In this document: in pieces, positions 32,015-44,374 of the stretch
Position numbering within the stretch: the stretch's first letter is position 1
How the letters are laid out: the number at the start of each line of letters is the position of its first letter
From: Hyphomonas sp.
Lineage (GTDB): Bacteria > Pseudomonadota > Alphaproteobacteria > Caulobacterales > Hyphomonadaceae
Direction: 5' to 3'
Assembly (NCBI GenBank): GCA_020638455.1
Contig: JACKIK010000001.1
Span: forward strand, 620,001-684,000
DNA length: 64,000 nucleotides
Translations under genes and position numbers: made by a program
The notes under the pieces: generated by a model
Told to the model about the DNA's origin: nothing
Seen by the model: the letters and a program-made list of their open reading frames with translations, nothing else
The model's database searches: none

Positions 32015-34720
32015 TCAGTCCTTTTCCCGCAGGCCGTCCTTGAGCCTGTAGACCAGGTCCAGCGCTTCGCGCGGCGTAAGCGCATCCGGATCGACCGAGT
32101 CCAGAATTTCGACCAGACTGAGCGCCGCCTCCGAAAATCCGGGGGCGGCATTTTCTTCCTGTACGGACGGAACAGCAGCGAACAATGGCAAGCTTTCGGC
32201 CGAGGACGGATCGGATTCCAGACGCTTGAGGATTTGCGCCGCGCGCGCCACGGCCTTGCGCGGCAGCCCGGCGAGTTTCGCGACCTGCACGCCATACGAC
32301 CGGTCAGCCGGACCGGGCTGCACCTCATGAAGGAAGACGAGATCATTCTTCCATTCGCGCGCGCGAAGCGAGGCGTTGGCGGCACCGGCAAGGTCATCGG
32401 CGAGGGCGGTCAGCTCATGATAGTGCGTGGCGAACAGCGCCCGGCAGGCATTGGTGCCGTGCAGGTGTTCGACCGCCGCCCAGGCAATCGCCAGTCCATC
32501 CCATGTCGACGTGCCGCGCCCGACCTCGTCGAGGATGACGAAGCTGCGCGGCGTTGCCTGCGTGAGAATAGCGGCGGTCTCCACCATTTCGACCATGAAC
32601 GTCGACCGGCCGCGCGCGAGGTCGTCCGAGGCACCGACGCGCGAAAAGACACGGTCCGCAAGGCCGATGCGAATGCTCCGTGCCGGAACGAACAGGCCCG
32701 CCTGCGCCAGAATGACCGCCAGCGCGGCCTGCCGGAGATAGGTCGACTTGCCCGCCATGTTCGGACCGGTGACAAGCAGGAGCCGCGGCGCGGTTTCGCC
32801 GGCCGCGTCGAGCCGAAGCGCATTGGCCGTGAACCCCTGCCCTTCCTTCCTGAGCGCGGCCTCGACCACCGGATGCCGAAGGGCATCGGCTTCGAAGACC
32901 GGCTCTGCCTCGATCCGTGGGCGGACGGCGTCGGCCTCGGCAGCCCAGATTGCCGTCGCCGCGGCAACATCCAGGCTCGCAACCGCATCGGCACTGGCCG
33001 ACAACGCATCGCTCGCCCCGGATACGCGGGTGGCAAAATCGGCAAATATGGCGAGCTCGCGCCCTTTTGCTTCTTCTTCGGCCCGGGAGATCCGACCGGC
33101 AAGATCGGCAAGTTCGCGCGTGGAAAAACGGACATTGCCGGCAAGCGTCTGCCTGTGAATGAACGCCTCCGACCATGGCGCCGTCATCAGCGTCTCGCCA
33201 TGCTTCGCCGGCACGTCGACAAAATAGCCGAGCACATTGTTGAACTTGACCTTCAGTGCCGGAATGCCCGTCTCTCCGGCATAGCGCGCCTGCATCTCGG
33301 CAATGATCCTGCGGCTGTCATCGCGGAGGGCACGTACCTCGTCGAGCTCCACGTCCCAGCCTGGCGCCACGAACCCACCGTCCCGTGCCAGCATGGGCGG
33401 GCTTCCGGAAATCGCGCGCAACATGTCCGACGCCAGTTCCTCAAGTGGCGGATGGCGGGAAAGGTCGAGCTGCGCGGCGGCGGTTTCAAGCTGCGCCGGC
33501 AAGGCGACTGACCGGGCAAGGATGGCAGCAGCCTCGCTCGCCGCGTTCAGCGCCTCGGCAATGGCGAGCAGGTCGCGCGGCCCGCCGCGTCCGAGATTGA
33601 GACGCGAACGGGCGCGCTCGAGGTCCGGTGCCTTGCGCAGGCAGGCGCGCACGTCGTCCAGCGCCGTCGGCTCGGAGGCAAACCAGCCCGCCGCATCGAG
33701 GCGCGCTGCGATTTCGGCTGCATCGAGCGACGGCCGCGCAAGCCTCGCTGCCAGCAGGCGCGCGCCGGGTGCCGTGACCGTCCGGTCGACAGTGGCGAGC
33801 AGCGAGCCCTCCCGTCCGCCGTTCATCGCACGGTCGATTTCCAGGCTCGCACGGGTCGCCGGGTCGATCGCGAGATGACCGCTCGGATCGGGCCGCCGCG
33901 GCGGGTCCAGCCGGATCTCGCTGCCTGCCTGGGTCAGCTTCACATAATCGAGCAGAAGCCCGATCGCTGACAGTTCGGTACGCGAGAAATTGCCAAGGGC
34001 ATCGGTCGCCGCAATGCCGTAGGCTTCTTTCAGCAGGGACTCGCCGGACTTGTGGGTCGCCGCGCGGGCCGGCCGGTACGTCACCGGGGCCGGTGAGACA
34101 GACGTCGCCGCAACGATCGCCTGCTTGCCTGACTCGGCGTCCGCAACCAGCAGCTCCGAGAGGGGCCAGGCAAGCAGCGCATCGGCAAGGCCGGCCGGAT
34201 CGGCCGAGGAAACATCGAAGCGGCCGGTCGACACGTCGCAGACCGCAATCGCCGCCTCCGTGCCCCCTGCCCCCAGTGCGACAGCGGCCAGCGCCTGACC
34301 CTGCCGGGCCGGCAGCAGCGCCTCCTCGGTCAGCGTGCCCGGCGTGACGATGCGGACAATGTCCCGGTTCACGATGGCCTTAGATCCGCGCTTCTTCGCT
34401 TCGGCCGGACTTTCGGTCTGCTCGCACACCGCCACCCGGCAGCCGGCCCTGATGAGGCGGGCGAGGTAACCCTCCGCAGCATGATAGGGCACGCCGGCCA
34501 TGGGGATCGGCTTGCCGTCATGCTCGCCGCGTGACGTCAATGTAATGTCGAGAATGCCGGCCGCCTCGACGGCGTCATCGAAAAACAGCTCGTAGAAATC
34601 CCCCATGCGGAAGAAGAGGAGTGCATCCGGATGCCGGTTCTTGATCGACAAGTACTGCGCCATGAATGGCGTCGGCGCTGACGCCGCGGTCTTGGGAGTG
34701 GAGGCTGCAGTATCGGCCAT
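32015..34720 (-). CDS. mutS: DNA mismatch repair protein MutS
   Basis: 901 residues with the full MutS architecture. The mismatch-recognition motif GDFYE (Phe42, Glu44) is in the N-terminal domain. The ATPase has Walker A TGPNMAGKSTYLRQ, the Walker B region FVILDEVGRGTSTWDGLAIAWA, and the helix-turn-helix end PADRSYGVQVAKLAGLP. Dimers detect mismatches and recruit MutL. It is divergent from maeB with a 160-base gap. Confidence 0.98.
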   Translation of the reverse strand: MADTAASTPKTAASAPTPFMAQYLSIKNRHPDALLFFRMGDFYELFFDDAVEAAGILDITLTSRGEHDGKPIPMAGVPYHAAEGYLARLIRAGCRVAVCEQTESPAEAKKRGSKAIVNRDIVRIVTPGTLTEEALLPARQGQALAAVALGAGGTEAAIAVCDVSTGRFDVSSADPAGLADALLAWPLSELLVADAESGKQAIVAATSVSPAPVTYRPARAATHKSGESLLKEAYGIAATDALGNFSRTELSAIGLLLDYVKLTQAGSEIRLDPPRRPDPSGHLAIDPATRASLEIDRAMNGGREGSLLATVDRTVTAPGARLLAARLARPSLDAAEIAARLDAAGWFASEPTALDDVRACLRKAPDLERARSRLNLGRGGPRDLLAIAEALNAASEAAAILARSVALPAQLETAAAQLDLSRHPPLEELASDMLRAISGSPPMLARDGGFVAPGWDVELDEVRALRDDSRRIIAEMQARYAGETGIPALKVKFNNVLGYFVDVPAKHGETLMTAPWSEAFIHRQTLAGNVRFSTRELADLAGRISRAEEEAKGRELAIFADFATRVSGASDALSASADAVASLDVAAATAIWAAEADAVRPRIEAEPVFEADALRHPVVEAALRKEGQGFTANALRLDAAGETAPRLLLVTGPNMAGKSTYLRQAALAVILAQAGLFVPARSIRIGLADRVFSRVGASDDLARGRSTFMVEMVETAAILTQATPRSFVILDEVGRGTSTWDGLAIAWAAVEHLHGTNACRALFATHYHELTALADDLAGAANASLRAREWKNDLVFLHEVQPGPADRSYGVQVAKLAGLPRKAVARAAQILKRLESDPSSAESLPLFAAVPSVQEENAAPGFSEAALSLVEILDSVDPDALTPREALDLVYRLKDGLREKD

Positions 34721-34882
34721 GGCGCGGGGACGCTAGCGGTTTGCCGGGAGATTCGCAAAGCATCAGACCAGCCATTCTCATCCGGGCTGCTGAGCGGCAC
34801 TTTTTGCTGTTGGCAGCCTGCCCGGCGCGGCCTAGGGTCCCGCGCCACGTCACAAATTTTTGCAATACAGATTCCAGACCCC

Positions 34883-37156
<2,274 letters not shown>

Positions 37157-37254
37157 GTGAGGCTGGCGCCTTTCCTAGCGTCAGGACTCGCAGCCGGCCG
37201 GGCCCTCCCCTATACTTGTCGCCAAGCGACACGCGAAAGGGAGGCCCGAGCGGC

Positions 37255-38685
37255 ATGAAAGAATATCTCAAATTCTACATCAACGGCGAATGGGTCGATC
37301 CGGTCGAGCCACGCACGCTCGAAGTCGAGAACCCGGCGACCGAAGAAAGCTACGCCAGGATCTCGCTCGGCTCCAAGGCCGATGTGGACAAGGCCGTCGC
37401 CGCGGCGAAAGCGGCCTTCCCGACCTTCTCGCAGACTTCGGTCGAATATCGGGCCGAGCTGCTCGACAAGATTACGGCAGGCATCCAGAAACGCATGCCG
37501 GAAATGGCCGAGGCGATTTCGACCGAAATGGGCGCGCCGATGTGGCTCGCCAATGCGGCGCAGGTTCCGGCCGGCATGGGCCACTTCGCCACCACGGCGG
37601 CGATCCTGCGGAACTACAAATGGGAAGAAGTCAAAGGCACGACACTCCTCCGCAAAGAGCCGATCGGCGTGTGCGGCTTCATCACGCCCTGGAACTGGCC
37701 GCTCAACCAGATCGCCTGCAAGGTGGCCCCGGCCATCGCAGCTGGCTGCACCATGGTTCTGAAGCCGTCCGAGATCGCCCCAGTCGATGCATACATCTTC
37801 ACCGAGATCCTGCATGAGGCCGGCGTGCCGAAGGGCGTGTTCAACCTCGTCAACGGCGACGGCCCCGGCGTCGGCTCGGTCCTGTCGTCCCATCCGGATG
37901 TCGACATGGTCTCCTTCACCGGTTCGACCCGCGCGGGCGTGCTCGTCGCGCAGGCCGCGGCGCCGACCGTCAAGCGCGTCGCCCAGGAACTCGGCGGCAA
38001 GAGCCCGAACATCGTGCTGCCGAATGCCGACCTGCAGAAGGCCGTCGCCGGCGGCGTCATGAGCATGATGACCAATTCCGGCCAGTCCTGTAATGCCCCT
38101 TCCCGCATGTTCGTGCAGAAGGACCAGCAGGAACAGGCGATCGCGATTGCCAAGGCGGCCGCCGAATCCGTGAAGGTGATGATGCCGGCCGAAGCAACGC
38201 CCGGCGCCATCGGCCCGATCTCGAACGGCACGCAGTATCAAAAAGTGCAAGACCTGATCGAGACCGGCATCAAGGAAGGCGCAACACTCGTCGCCGGCGG
38301 CCCAGGCCGTCCGGAAGGCTTCAACAAGGGCTACTTTGCGCGCCCGACCGTGTTTGCGAACGTCACAAACGACATGACCATCGCGCGCGAGGAAATCTTC
38401 GGGCCGGTGCTTTGCATCCTGCCTTATGAGGATGTCGAGGATGCCATCGCCATGGCAAATGACACGGTCTACGGCCTTGCCGGCTATGTGCAGGGCCCGC
38501 CGGAAGACGCCTACAAGGTGGCGAACCGCATCCGCGCCGGCCAGATCAATGTCAACGGCGCTCCGCCGGACTTCGCTGCACCGTTCGGCGGCTATGGCCA
38601 GTCGGGCAATGGCCGCGAATGGGGCGAGATGGGCTTTGAGGAATTCCTCGAGACCAAGGCCGTGATCGGCTACAAGGCCGCCTGA
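37255..38685 (+). CDS. NAD(P)-dependent aldehyde dehydrogenase
   Basis: 476 residues from ATG 37255 (GGGAGG upstream). Aldehyde dehydrogenase signatures: TPWNWPLNQIACKVAPAIAAG, SFTGSTRAG, the catalytic Glu245 in QELGGKSPN, nucleophile Cys279 in NSGQSCNAPSR, and EEIFGPVLCI. It oxidises an aldehyde to the acid; the substrate cannot be deduced. A strong terminator follows. The long reverse-strand open frame over this gene is a codon-bias shadow. Confidence 0.93.
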   Translation: MKEYLKFYINGEWVDPVEPRTLEVENPATEESYARISLGSKADVDKAVAAAKAAFPTFSQTSVEYRAELLDKITAGIQKRMPEMAEAISTEMGAPMWLANAAQVPAGMGHFATTAAILRNYKWEEVKGTTLLRKEPIGVCGFITPWNWPLNQIACKVAPAIAAGCTMVLKPSEIAPVDAYIFTEILHEAGVPKGVFNLVNGDGPGVGSVLSSHPDVDMVSFTGSTRAGVLVAQAAAPTVKRVAQELGGKSPNIVLPNADLQKAVAGGVMSMMTNSGQSCNAPSRMFVQKDQQEQAIAIAKAAAESVKVMMPAEATPGAIGPISNGTQYQKVQDLIETGIKEGATLVAGGPGRPEGFNKGYFARPTVFANVTNDMTIAREEIFGPVLCILPYEDVEDAIAMANDTVYGLAGYVQGPPEDAYKVANRIRAGQINVNGAPPDFAAPFGGYGQSGNGREWGEMGFEEFLETKAVIGYKAA

Positions 38686-38708
38686 CCGAACCTGCTTCCA
38701 GATGGACG

Positions 38709-38739
38709 AGGGCGCCCCCCCCCCGGGGCCGCCCTTTTT
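38709..38739 (+). terminator. Intrinsic terminator after the aldehyde dehydrogenase gene
   Basis: Stem AGGGCG (38709-38714) with CGCCCT (38730-38735), a loop of ten C followed by GGGGC, then TTTTTC. The homopolymeric C run in the loop is uncommon and prone to sequencing error. Confidence 0.75.
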
Positions 38740-38921
38740 CTTTGCCCGACCCCCGCGCGAGGCCGCCTGCGCATCACCGAAATGTGTTGCAGCACCTGCG
38801 CGGCATACCCGCCGTTCAACTGGCATTCAGCCCGGTCAGCTTTATATCAGCTTCAACTGCGATTAGTCTGTCAGCCCAGTTACCGAACTGGCTGCAGCAA
38901 AGTGCCGGAGGGAGATCCCCC

Positions 38922-39494
38922 ATGCCCAGACTGAACCTCGTTGCGGGCCTTGCCGCGCTGGCCATGCTTGGCGCCTGCGCAACGGCAACGCCCTACCAGC
39001 CTGCCCTGAATACAAGCACCGGCTATTCAGAGCAGCAGATCGAATCCAACCGTTTCCTGGTCCAGTTCGCCGGGAACAGCCTGACCGACCGCAAAACGGT
39101 CGAAACCTACCTGCTCTACCGCGCGGCGGAGCTGACCAAGCTCAACGGGTTTGACCATTTCCGCGTGGTGCACCGAGACACCGATGCCGACAGCCGGCTT
39201 GTCCCCATCGGCGGCGCCTACACGCCGTTCTACAATCACTTCTATCTCGACTATTACTATTACAATCCGCGGGCCTATTACCGTTCGCGGTTCTACGATC
39301 CCTTCTATTCCCCGTTCGGCCCTTATGATCCCTATTGGGGCGGTCCGCCGGAATACCGGGAGTCGACCCGCTATGTGGCGTCCGCGGAAATCCAGATGGG
39401 CAAGGGCCCGAAGCCGGACGATGCGGCCTATTTCTACGCGGACGAAGTGCTGAAGAATCTCGGCGCCAATATCGTGCGTCCCGAAGCCGGCTGA
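38922..39494 (+). CDS. CC0125/CC1285-type lipoprotein
   Basis: 190 residues from ATG 38922 (GGAGGGAG upstream). Lipobox LGACA. The core YSEQQIESNRFLVQFAGNSLTD, then VETYLLYRAAELTKLNGFDHFRV, matches a lipoprotein family named after Caulobacter CC0125. The middle is strikingly aromatic (DYYYYNPRAYYRSRFYDPFY), as in surface-exposed Tyr/Pro-rich proteins. Function unknown. Confidence 0.85.
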   Translation: MPRLNLVAGLAALAMLGACATATPYQPALNTSTGYSEQQIESNRFLVQFAGNSLTDRKTVETYLLYRAAELTKLNGFDHFRVVHRDTDADSRLVPIGGAYTPFYNHFYLDYYYYNPRAYYRSRFYDPFYSPFGPYDPYWGGPPEYRESTRYVASAEIQMGKGPKPDDAAYFYADEVLKNLGANIVRPEAG

Positions 39495-39518
39495 TCTGCC
39501 TCAGAACCCGATCCGGAT

Positions 39519-39546
39519 GGCCCCGCGCAAGCGGGGCCTTCTTTTT
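39519..39546 (+). terminator. Intrinsic terminator after the CC0125-type lipoprotein gene
   Basis: 8-bp stem GGCCCCGC/GCGGGGCC with a GCAA tetraloop, followed by TTCTTTTT. Confidence 0.92.
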
Positions 39547-39639
39547 CCCCGGATATTCGCCCCTTTGCACTGGTCAAACCGGGCGGCACAGCCCAGATAG
39601 GCCGACTGGACGAGGCCCGAGGCAGGGAAGGCGCCAAAA

Positions 39640-40899
39640 GTGCCCGATACGCAAAGCAAGGCAACGGACGCCGCTGCCGGCGTCGGCCGCCCCGTGCCCG
39701 GCCGGTCCGAGCTGGTCGTGATGATCGCGGGCCTGATGGCCCTGAATGCGCTCGCCATCGACATCATGCTCCCGGCGCTCAACCAGATCGCCCATGCGGT
39801 GGGCCTGACAGCCGACGGCGTGGAAAGCGACAACCGCCAGCAACTCATCATCTTTGCCTATGTCCTCGGATTCGGCGCACCGCAGATCGTATGGGGACCG
39901 GTCACGGACCGGTTCGGCCGGCGCGCGCCCCTGTTCGTCAGCCTTGCCGGCTACATCGTCACGGCGACGCTGTGCATCACGGTCCGGGACTTTCACGCCC
40001 TGCTGGCCGCGCGCTTCGTGCAAGGCGTCTTCTCGGCCGGCGCGCGCCTGGTGGCAACCTCGGTCGTGCGCGACCTCTTTGCCGGGCGCCAGATGGCAAG
40101 GTTCATGTCTCTGGTCATGACGATCTTCATGATCGTTCCGATCATCGCCCCGGCGGTCGGACAGGCCGTACTGCTGGTCGCCCCCTGGGAATGGATCTTC
40201 GGCGTGCTCGTCATGTTCGGCATCGTGATGCTGGGCTGGACGTGGACACGCCTGCCGGAAACCCTGCCGCCGGAAAACCGCATTCCGCTCAATTTCGGCA
40301 CGGCACTCGGCGCCTACGCGGAAGTGATCCGCACACCCGTCACCTTCGGATACATGTGCGCCTCCGGCATCGTATTCGGCGCCCTGTTTTCGTTCATCGC
40401 CACCTCCGAACAGGTCTTCCGCGAAGTGTTCCATCGGGGAGAGGATTTCGTCCTGTGGTTCTCGGGGATCGCCGGCATGCTGGCGGTGGCGAATTTCACG
40501 AATTCCCGGTTGGTGGAAGCCGTCGGAATGCGCAGGATCAGCCACACGGCGCTGATCCTGTTCACGGTGCTCTCGGCCCTTTCCGCCCTCCTGACGACCC
40601 TTTTGGGCGAGAGCCTGTTCCGCTTCTACCCGCTGTTCATCCTCACCTTCGCCTGTTTCGGGCTGATGGGGTCGAACTTCTCGGCCCTTGCAATGGAGCC
40701 GCTCGGAAAGATCGCCGGCACCGCATCGGCAGCCTACGGCTTTGCCACGACGACCGTGTCCAGCCTGATCGGCATGGCGATCGGCAGCCAGTTCAATGGC
40801 ACGACCATTCCGCTGATGATCGGTTTTGTCTGCCTCGGCATGTCGTCGCTGACGATCATTCTGATCACCGAGAGGGGCCGACTGTTCAGCTCGCGCTGA
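39640..40899 (+). CDS. MFS transporter, Bcr/CflA drug-efflux type
   Basis: 419 residues from GTG 39640, about twelve membrane helices. The motif-A loop GPVTDRFGRRAPLF lies between helices 2 and 3, LAARFVQGVFSAGARL lies in helix 4, and VRDLFAGRQMARFMSL follows; this set is typical of Bcr/CflA (DHA1) proton antiporters that export drugs or other small molecules. The last 14 bases overlap the convergent rimK-type gene. Confidence 0.9.
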   Translation: MPDTQSKATDAAAGVGRPVPGRSELVVMIAGLMALNALAIDIMLPALNQIAHAVGLTADGVESDNRQQLIIFAYVLGFGAPQIVWGPVTDRFGRRAPLFVSLAGYIVTATLCITVRDFHALLAARFVQGVFSAGARLVATSVVRDLFAGRQMARFMSLVMTIFMIVPIIAPAVGQAVLLVAPWEWIFGVLVMFGIVMLGWTWTRLPETLPPENRIPLNFGTALGAYAEVIRTPVTFGYMCASGIVFGALFSFIATSEQVFREVFHRGEDFVLWFSGIAGMLAVANFTNSRLVEAVGMRRISHTALILFTVLSALSALLTTLLGESLFRFYPLFILTFACFGLMGSNFSALAMEPLGKIAGTASAAYGFATTTVSSLIGMAIGSQFNGTTIPLMIGFVCLGMSSLTIILITERGRLFSSR

Positions 40900-42304
40900 C
40901 GCGGCGGGCCGTGCGCCCCGTCCCTTCACGGTCACGGGAGAGTGGGCGCACCTGCCGCTCGACATGCTCGATCACGAGGCCGGCGATGTCCTTCTCCGTC
41001 GCCTTCTCAATCCCTTCGAGGCCGGGTGAGGAATTTACTTCCAGCACTTTCGGGCCTTCCTTGGTCTGGAGCAGGTCAACGCCCGCCACATTGAGACCCA
41101 GAACCTTGACGGCCTCGCGCGCCGTGTCGCGCTCCTCGGCCGTCAGGCGGATTTTCGAAGCCGTGCCCCCCCGATGTAAATTCGAGCGGAACTCGCCCTT
41201 CTGGGCTTGCCGTTTCATTGCGCCGACGACGCGGTTGCCGATGACGAAGGCCCGCACATCCGTTCCGGCCGCCTCCTGCACGAATTCCTGCACCAGAAAG
41301 TTCGCATCGAGGCCGCGGAAGGCATCGACCAGGCTTTCCGCCGCCTTGCGCGTTTCGGCCAGCACGACGCCCTTGCCCTGTGTCGACGTCAGCAGCTTCA
41401 GGACGACCGGCGTTCCTTCCACCAGGCTGATCAGGTCCTTGGTGTCCTTCGGGCTGTGGGCGAAGGCGGTCACCGGCATGGCAATCCGGGCGCGCGCCAG
41501 AAGCTGGTGCGCCAGCAGCTTGTCGCGCGAACGGCCAATCGAGCCCGCACCATTCAGGCAGAATGCGCCGGTGTTCGAGAACTGGCGCAGCACCGCCATG
41601 CCATAATCGGTGATCTTCGCCCCGATGCGCGGGATCACGGCATCATAGCGGGGCAGCGCCGCACCGTCATAGTGGACTTCGGGATCCACCGTACCGATGC
41701 GCATATAGCAGCGCGCCGTATCGATCGCTTCGATCACATGGCCCCGGGCCTCCGCCGCCTCGATCAGGCGCTGGCTGGAGTAGTTGTTCGGTTCGCGCGT
41801 CAGCAGCGCGATGCGCAACGGCCGCCGCACCGGCTTTCGCTTGGGCAGGCCCGCATACAGCCGGTAGCTCAGCTCGGGCATGCGGAACGACTCGTTCGCA
41901 TCGACCACCATGTCCGGCTGGATCGCGCCCCGGCCGAACAGCATCCGATAGGTCATGTTCTCGCGGTTGGTCAGGGTCAGCTGGATCGTCCACCGCCGCG
42001 GCCCCATCTCGACCAGTGTCTCGATGACGTAGCGCAGTTCCGTCTCCCCATTCGAGCTCGTCACTTCGCGCCGGTCGACCACGGGCGCTGAGCATGTGAC
42101 TTCCAGCGCCGGATTGTTCGGATCAGGTTGGATCAGGAACCGCACCTGCGGATTGTCGGACGGGCCGAACGGTTCGATCGCGCTGGCGTGCAGGGCCGAC
42201 GTCTTGGCGCCGGTATCGACTTTCGCCTTGATCGCCGGCAGGCCCAGGTCCGGCAGGGACAGCCATTCCTCCCAACCGAGTTCAAACGGTGCGTGCTTCG
42301 GCAT
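40886..42304 (-). CDS. rimK: Retropepsin-like domain fused to RimK-type ATP-grasp ligase
   Basis: 472 residues from ATG 42304. The N-terminal ~150 residues match the RimB-type retropepsin-like family (annotated as ATP-dependent zinc protease): AKVDTGAKTSALHA carries the catalytic Asp, and RMLFGRGAIQPDMVVD follows. The C-terminal ~300 residues are RimK/LysX ATP-grasp: RSRDKLLAHQLLARARIAMP, VLKLLTSTQGKGVVL, LVQEFVQEAAGTDVRAFVI and KVLEVNSSPGLEGIE. RimK adds glutamates to the C-terminus of ribosomal protein S6, and RimB trims such tails, so the fusion would combine writer and eraser. Modification target here is inferred. Confidence 0.92.
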   Translation of the reverse strand: MPKHAPFELGWEEWLSLPDLGLPAIKAKVDTGAKTSALHASAIEPFGPSDNPQVRFLIQPDPNNPALEVTCSAPVVDRREVTSSNGETELRYVIETLVEMGPRRWTIQLTLTNRENMTYRMLFGRGAIQPDMVVDANESFRMPELSYRLYAGLPKRKPVRRPLRIALLTREPNNYSSQRLIEAAEARGHVIEAIDTARCYMRIGTVDPEVHYDGAALPRYDAVIPRIGAKITDYGMAVLRQFSNTGAFCLNGAGSIGRSRDKLLAHQLLARARIAMPVTAFAHSPKDTKDLISLVEGTPVVLKLLTSTQGKGVVLAETRKAAESLVDAFRGLDANFLVQEFVQEAAGTDVRAFVIGNRVVGAMKRQAQKGEFRSNLHRGGTASKIRLTAEERDTAREAVKVLGLNVAGVDLLQTKEGPKVLEVNSSPGLEGIEKATEKDIAGLVIEHVERQVRPLSRDREGTGRTARRVSAS

Positions 42305-42360
42305 GTCCGGCGTCCTTCTGGCGAAGGAGTCGATTAGCCGCCTTGCCCCGGACGGGCAAC

Positions 42361-44355
42361 TCAGCCTTTCACGAGCCAGGCCTGCTCCACGATGCCGACC
42401 ACATCGCCCATGATCTCCGTGATCCTGAAGTCCTTCGGTGTGTAGATGCGGGCAACGCCCATCTGGCGCAGCGCGCGGGCATCCTCGGGCGGGATGATGC
42501 CGCCGACGACGACGGGCACATTGTCGAGCCCCGCCTTGCGCAGTTCCGCCAGCGTCTCGCGCACGAGATCGAGATGGCTGCCCGAGAGGATGGAAAGGCC
42601 GACGACATGCGCGTCGGCAGCCTTTGCCTGCGCGGCGATTTCGGCGGGGGCGAAGCGGATGCCTTCGTAGACGACGTCCATGCCGACTTCCCTGCCCCGC
42701 GCCGCGATCTGTTCGGCGCCGTTGGAATGGCCGTCGAGGCCCGGCTTGCCGAGCACATAGGTGAGCCGGCGGCCAAGGGCATCGGAGACGCGGTCGACCT
42801 CCTTGCGGACGGCTTCCACATCTTCCTCGCCGGAGGAAGAGACGACAAGCGCGACGCCGGTGGGGCCGCGATATTCGCCGAAGATTTCTCGCATCGCCTC
42901 GCCCCATTCGCCGGTGGTGACGCCCGCCTTGGCGCATGCGATGGAGGGCTCCATGATATTGGTGCCGTCTTTCGCGGCGGCCTTCAGGGCGTCGAGGGCG
43001 GTGTTGACGGCTTTCACATCGCGGGTGGCGCGCCAGTTCATCAGTTCACGGACCTGCATCATCTCCTCTGCCGGATCGACCGTCTGGATGGCGCCGTCGC
43101 CGGCGCCGAGCGGGCTCGATTCGGATTCGGTGTAGCGGTTGACGCCGACCACGGTGAGGTCGCCGGATTCGATGGCCTTCACGCGCTTCACATGCGCGCC
43201 GACGAGGCTTTCCTTCATGTAGTCGATGGAGTTGGTGGCGCCGCCGCGTGCATCGATGTCGGCGAGCGTGGCGCGGGCAAGCTCTTTCAGCTCATCTGTC
43301 TTGCCCTCGACGACATGGCTGCCGTCGAACAGGTCTTCATATTCGAGAAGGTCCGTCTCATAGGCGAGGATCTGCTGCAGGCGGAGCGACCATTGCTGGT
43401 CCCATGGGCGCGGCAGGCCGAGCGCCTCGTTCCAGGCCGGCAGCTGCAGCGCGCGGCAGCGGGCCTTCTTGGAGAGCGTGACGGCCAGCGCCTCGATCAG
43501 GATGCGGTAGACATTGTTCTCCGGCTGCGGCTCGGTGAGGCCCAGCGAGTTCACCTGCACGCCATAGCGGAACAGGAGCGCCTTCGGATCGGTGACGCCG
43601 TAGCGGTCCCGCCCGATCTCTTCCCAAAGTTCCACAAAGGCACGCATCTTACAAAGTTCCGTTACGAAACGAACGCCTGCGTTGACGAAGAAGGAGATGC
43701 GGCCGAAGACAATGTCAAAGTCTGATTCCGGAACTTGTCCACCGGCTTTCACGCGGTCGAGAACGGCAATGGCGGTGGCGAGCGCATAGGCCAGCTCCTG
43801 TTCCGGCGTCGCGCCCGCTTCCTGCAGATGGTAGGAGCAGACATTCATCGGATTCCATTTCGGGACCTCGGTGTAGCACCAGGTCACCATGTCGGAGATC
43901 AGCCGCATCGACGGCTCCGGCGGGAACACATAGGTGCCGCGCGAGAGATATTCCTTGACGATATCGTTCTGCGTCGTGCCGAGCAGCTTCTTCCGGTCGT
44001 CGCCGCGCTCGTCGGCCAGCGCCACATAGAGCGCCAGCAACCAGGCCGCCGGGGCATTGATCGTCATCGACGTGTTCATCTGTTCCAGCGGCAGTTCGGC
44101 CATCAGTTCCCGCATGTCGCCGAGATGCTTGACCGGCACGCCGACCTTGCCGACCTCGCCGCGCGCCAGGATATGGTCGGCGTCATAGGCTGTCTGGGTT
44201 GGCAGGTCGAAAGCGATGGAGAGGCCCGTCTGGCCCTTGGCAAGGTTCATCCGGTACAGCTCGTTCGACTTCTTCGCGGTCGAGTGGCCGGCATAGGTCC
44301 GGAAGATCCACGGCCGGTCGGGCGCGTGCTGAATAGATGACTGGCTGTCGGCCAT
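42361..44355 (-). CDS. ecm: Ethylmalonyl-CoA mutase
   Basis: 664 residues from ATG 44355 (GGGAGGC upstream). The N-terminal barrel starts RTYAGHSTAKKSNELYRM and GLSIAFDLPTQTAYD, as in Ecm/MeaA rather than methylmalonyl-CoA mutase. The C-terminal B12 domain has GKPGLDGHSNGAEQIA (the DxHxxG lower-ligand motif), then GLSILSGSH and VVVGGIIPPEDA. It isomerises (2R)-ethylmalonyl-CoA to (2S)-methylsuccinyl-CoA in the ethylmalonyl-CoA pathway. ccr is 2 kb away on the other strand, and a GCAA-N9-TTGC inverted repeat lies upstream of both. Confidence 0.95.
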   Translation of the reverse strand: MADSQSSIQHAPDRPWIFRTYAGHSTAKKSNELYRMNLAKGQTGLSIAFDLPTQTAYDADHILARGEVGKVGVPVKHLGDMRELMAELPLEQMNTSMTINAPAAWLLALYVALADERGDDRKKLLGTTQNDIVKEYLSRGTYVFPPEPSMRLISDMVTWCYTEVPKWNPMNVCSYHLQEAGATPEQELAYALATAIAVLDRVKAGGQVPESDFDIVFGRISFFVNAGVRFVTELCKMRAFVELWEEIGRDRYGVTDPKALLFRYGVQVNSLGLTEPQPENNVYRILIEALAVTLSKKARCRALQLPAWNEALGLPRPWDQQWSLRLQQILAYETDLLEYEDLFDGSHVVEGKTDELKELARATLADIDARGGATNSIDYMKESLVGAHVKRVKAIESGDLTVVGVNRYTESESSPLGAGDGAIQTVDPAEEMMQVRELMNWRATRDVKAVNTALDALKAAAKDGTNIMEPSIACAKAGVTTGEWGEAMREIFGEYRGPTGVALVVSSSGEEDVEAVRKEVDRVSDALGRRLTYVLGKPGLDGHSNGAEQIAARGREVGMDVVYEGIRFAPAEIAAQAKAADAHVVGLSILSGSHLDLVRETLAELRKAGLDNVPVVVGGIIPPEDARALRQMGVARIYTPKDFRITEIMGDVVGIVEQAWLVKG

Positions 44356-44374
44356 GGGGCATGCGCCTCCCAAC

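Noticed and set aside
37210..38826. 538-residue minus-strand frame over the aldehyde dehydrogenase
   Set aside because: Antisense shadow caused by third-position GC bias.
39574..40965. 463-residue minus-strand frame over the MFS gene
   Set aside because: Gln/Asp/His-rich shadow; the sense strand encodes twelve membrane helices.
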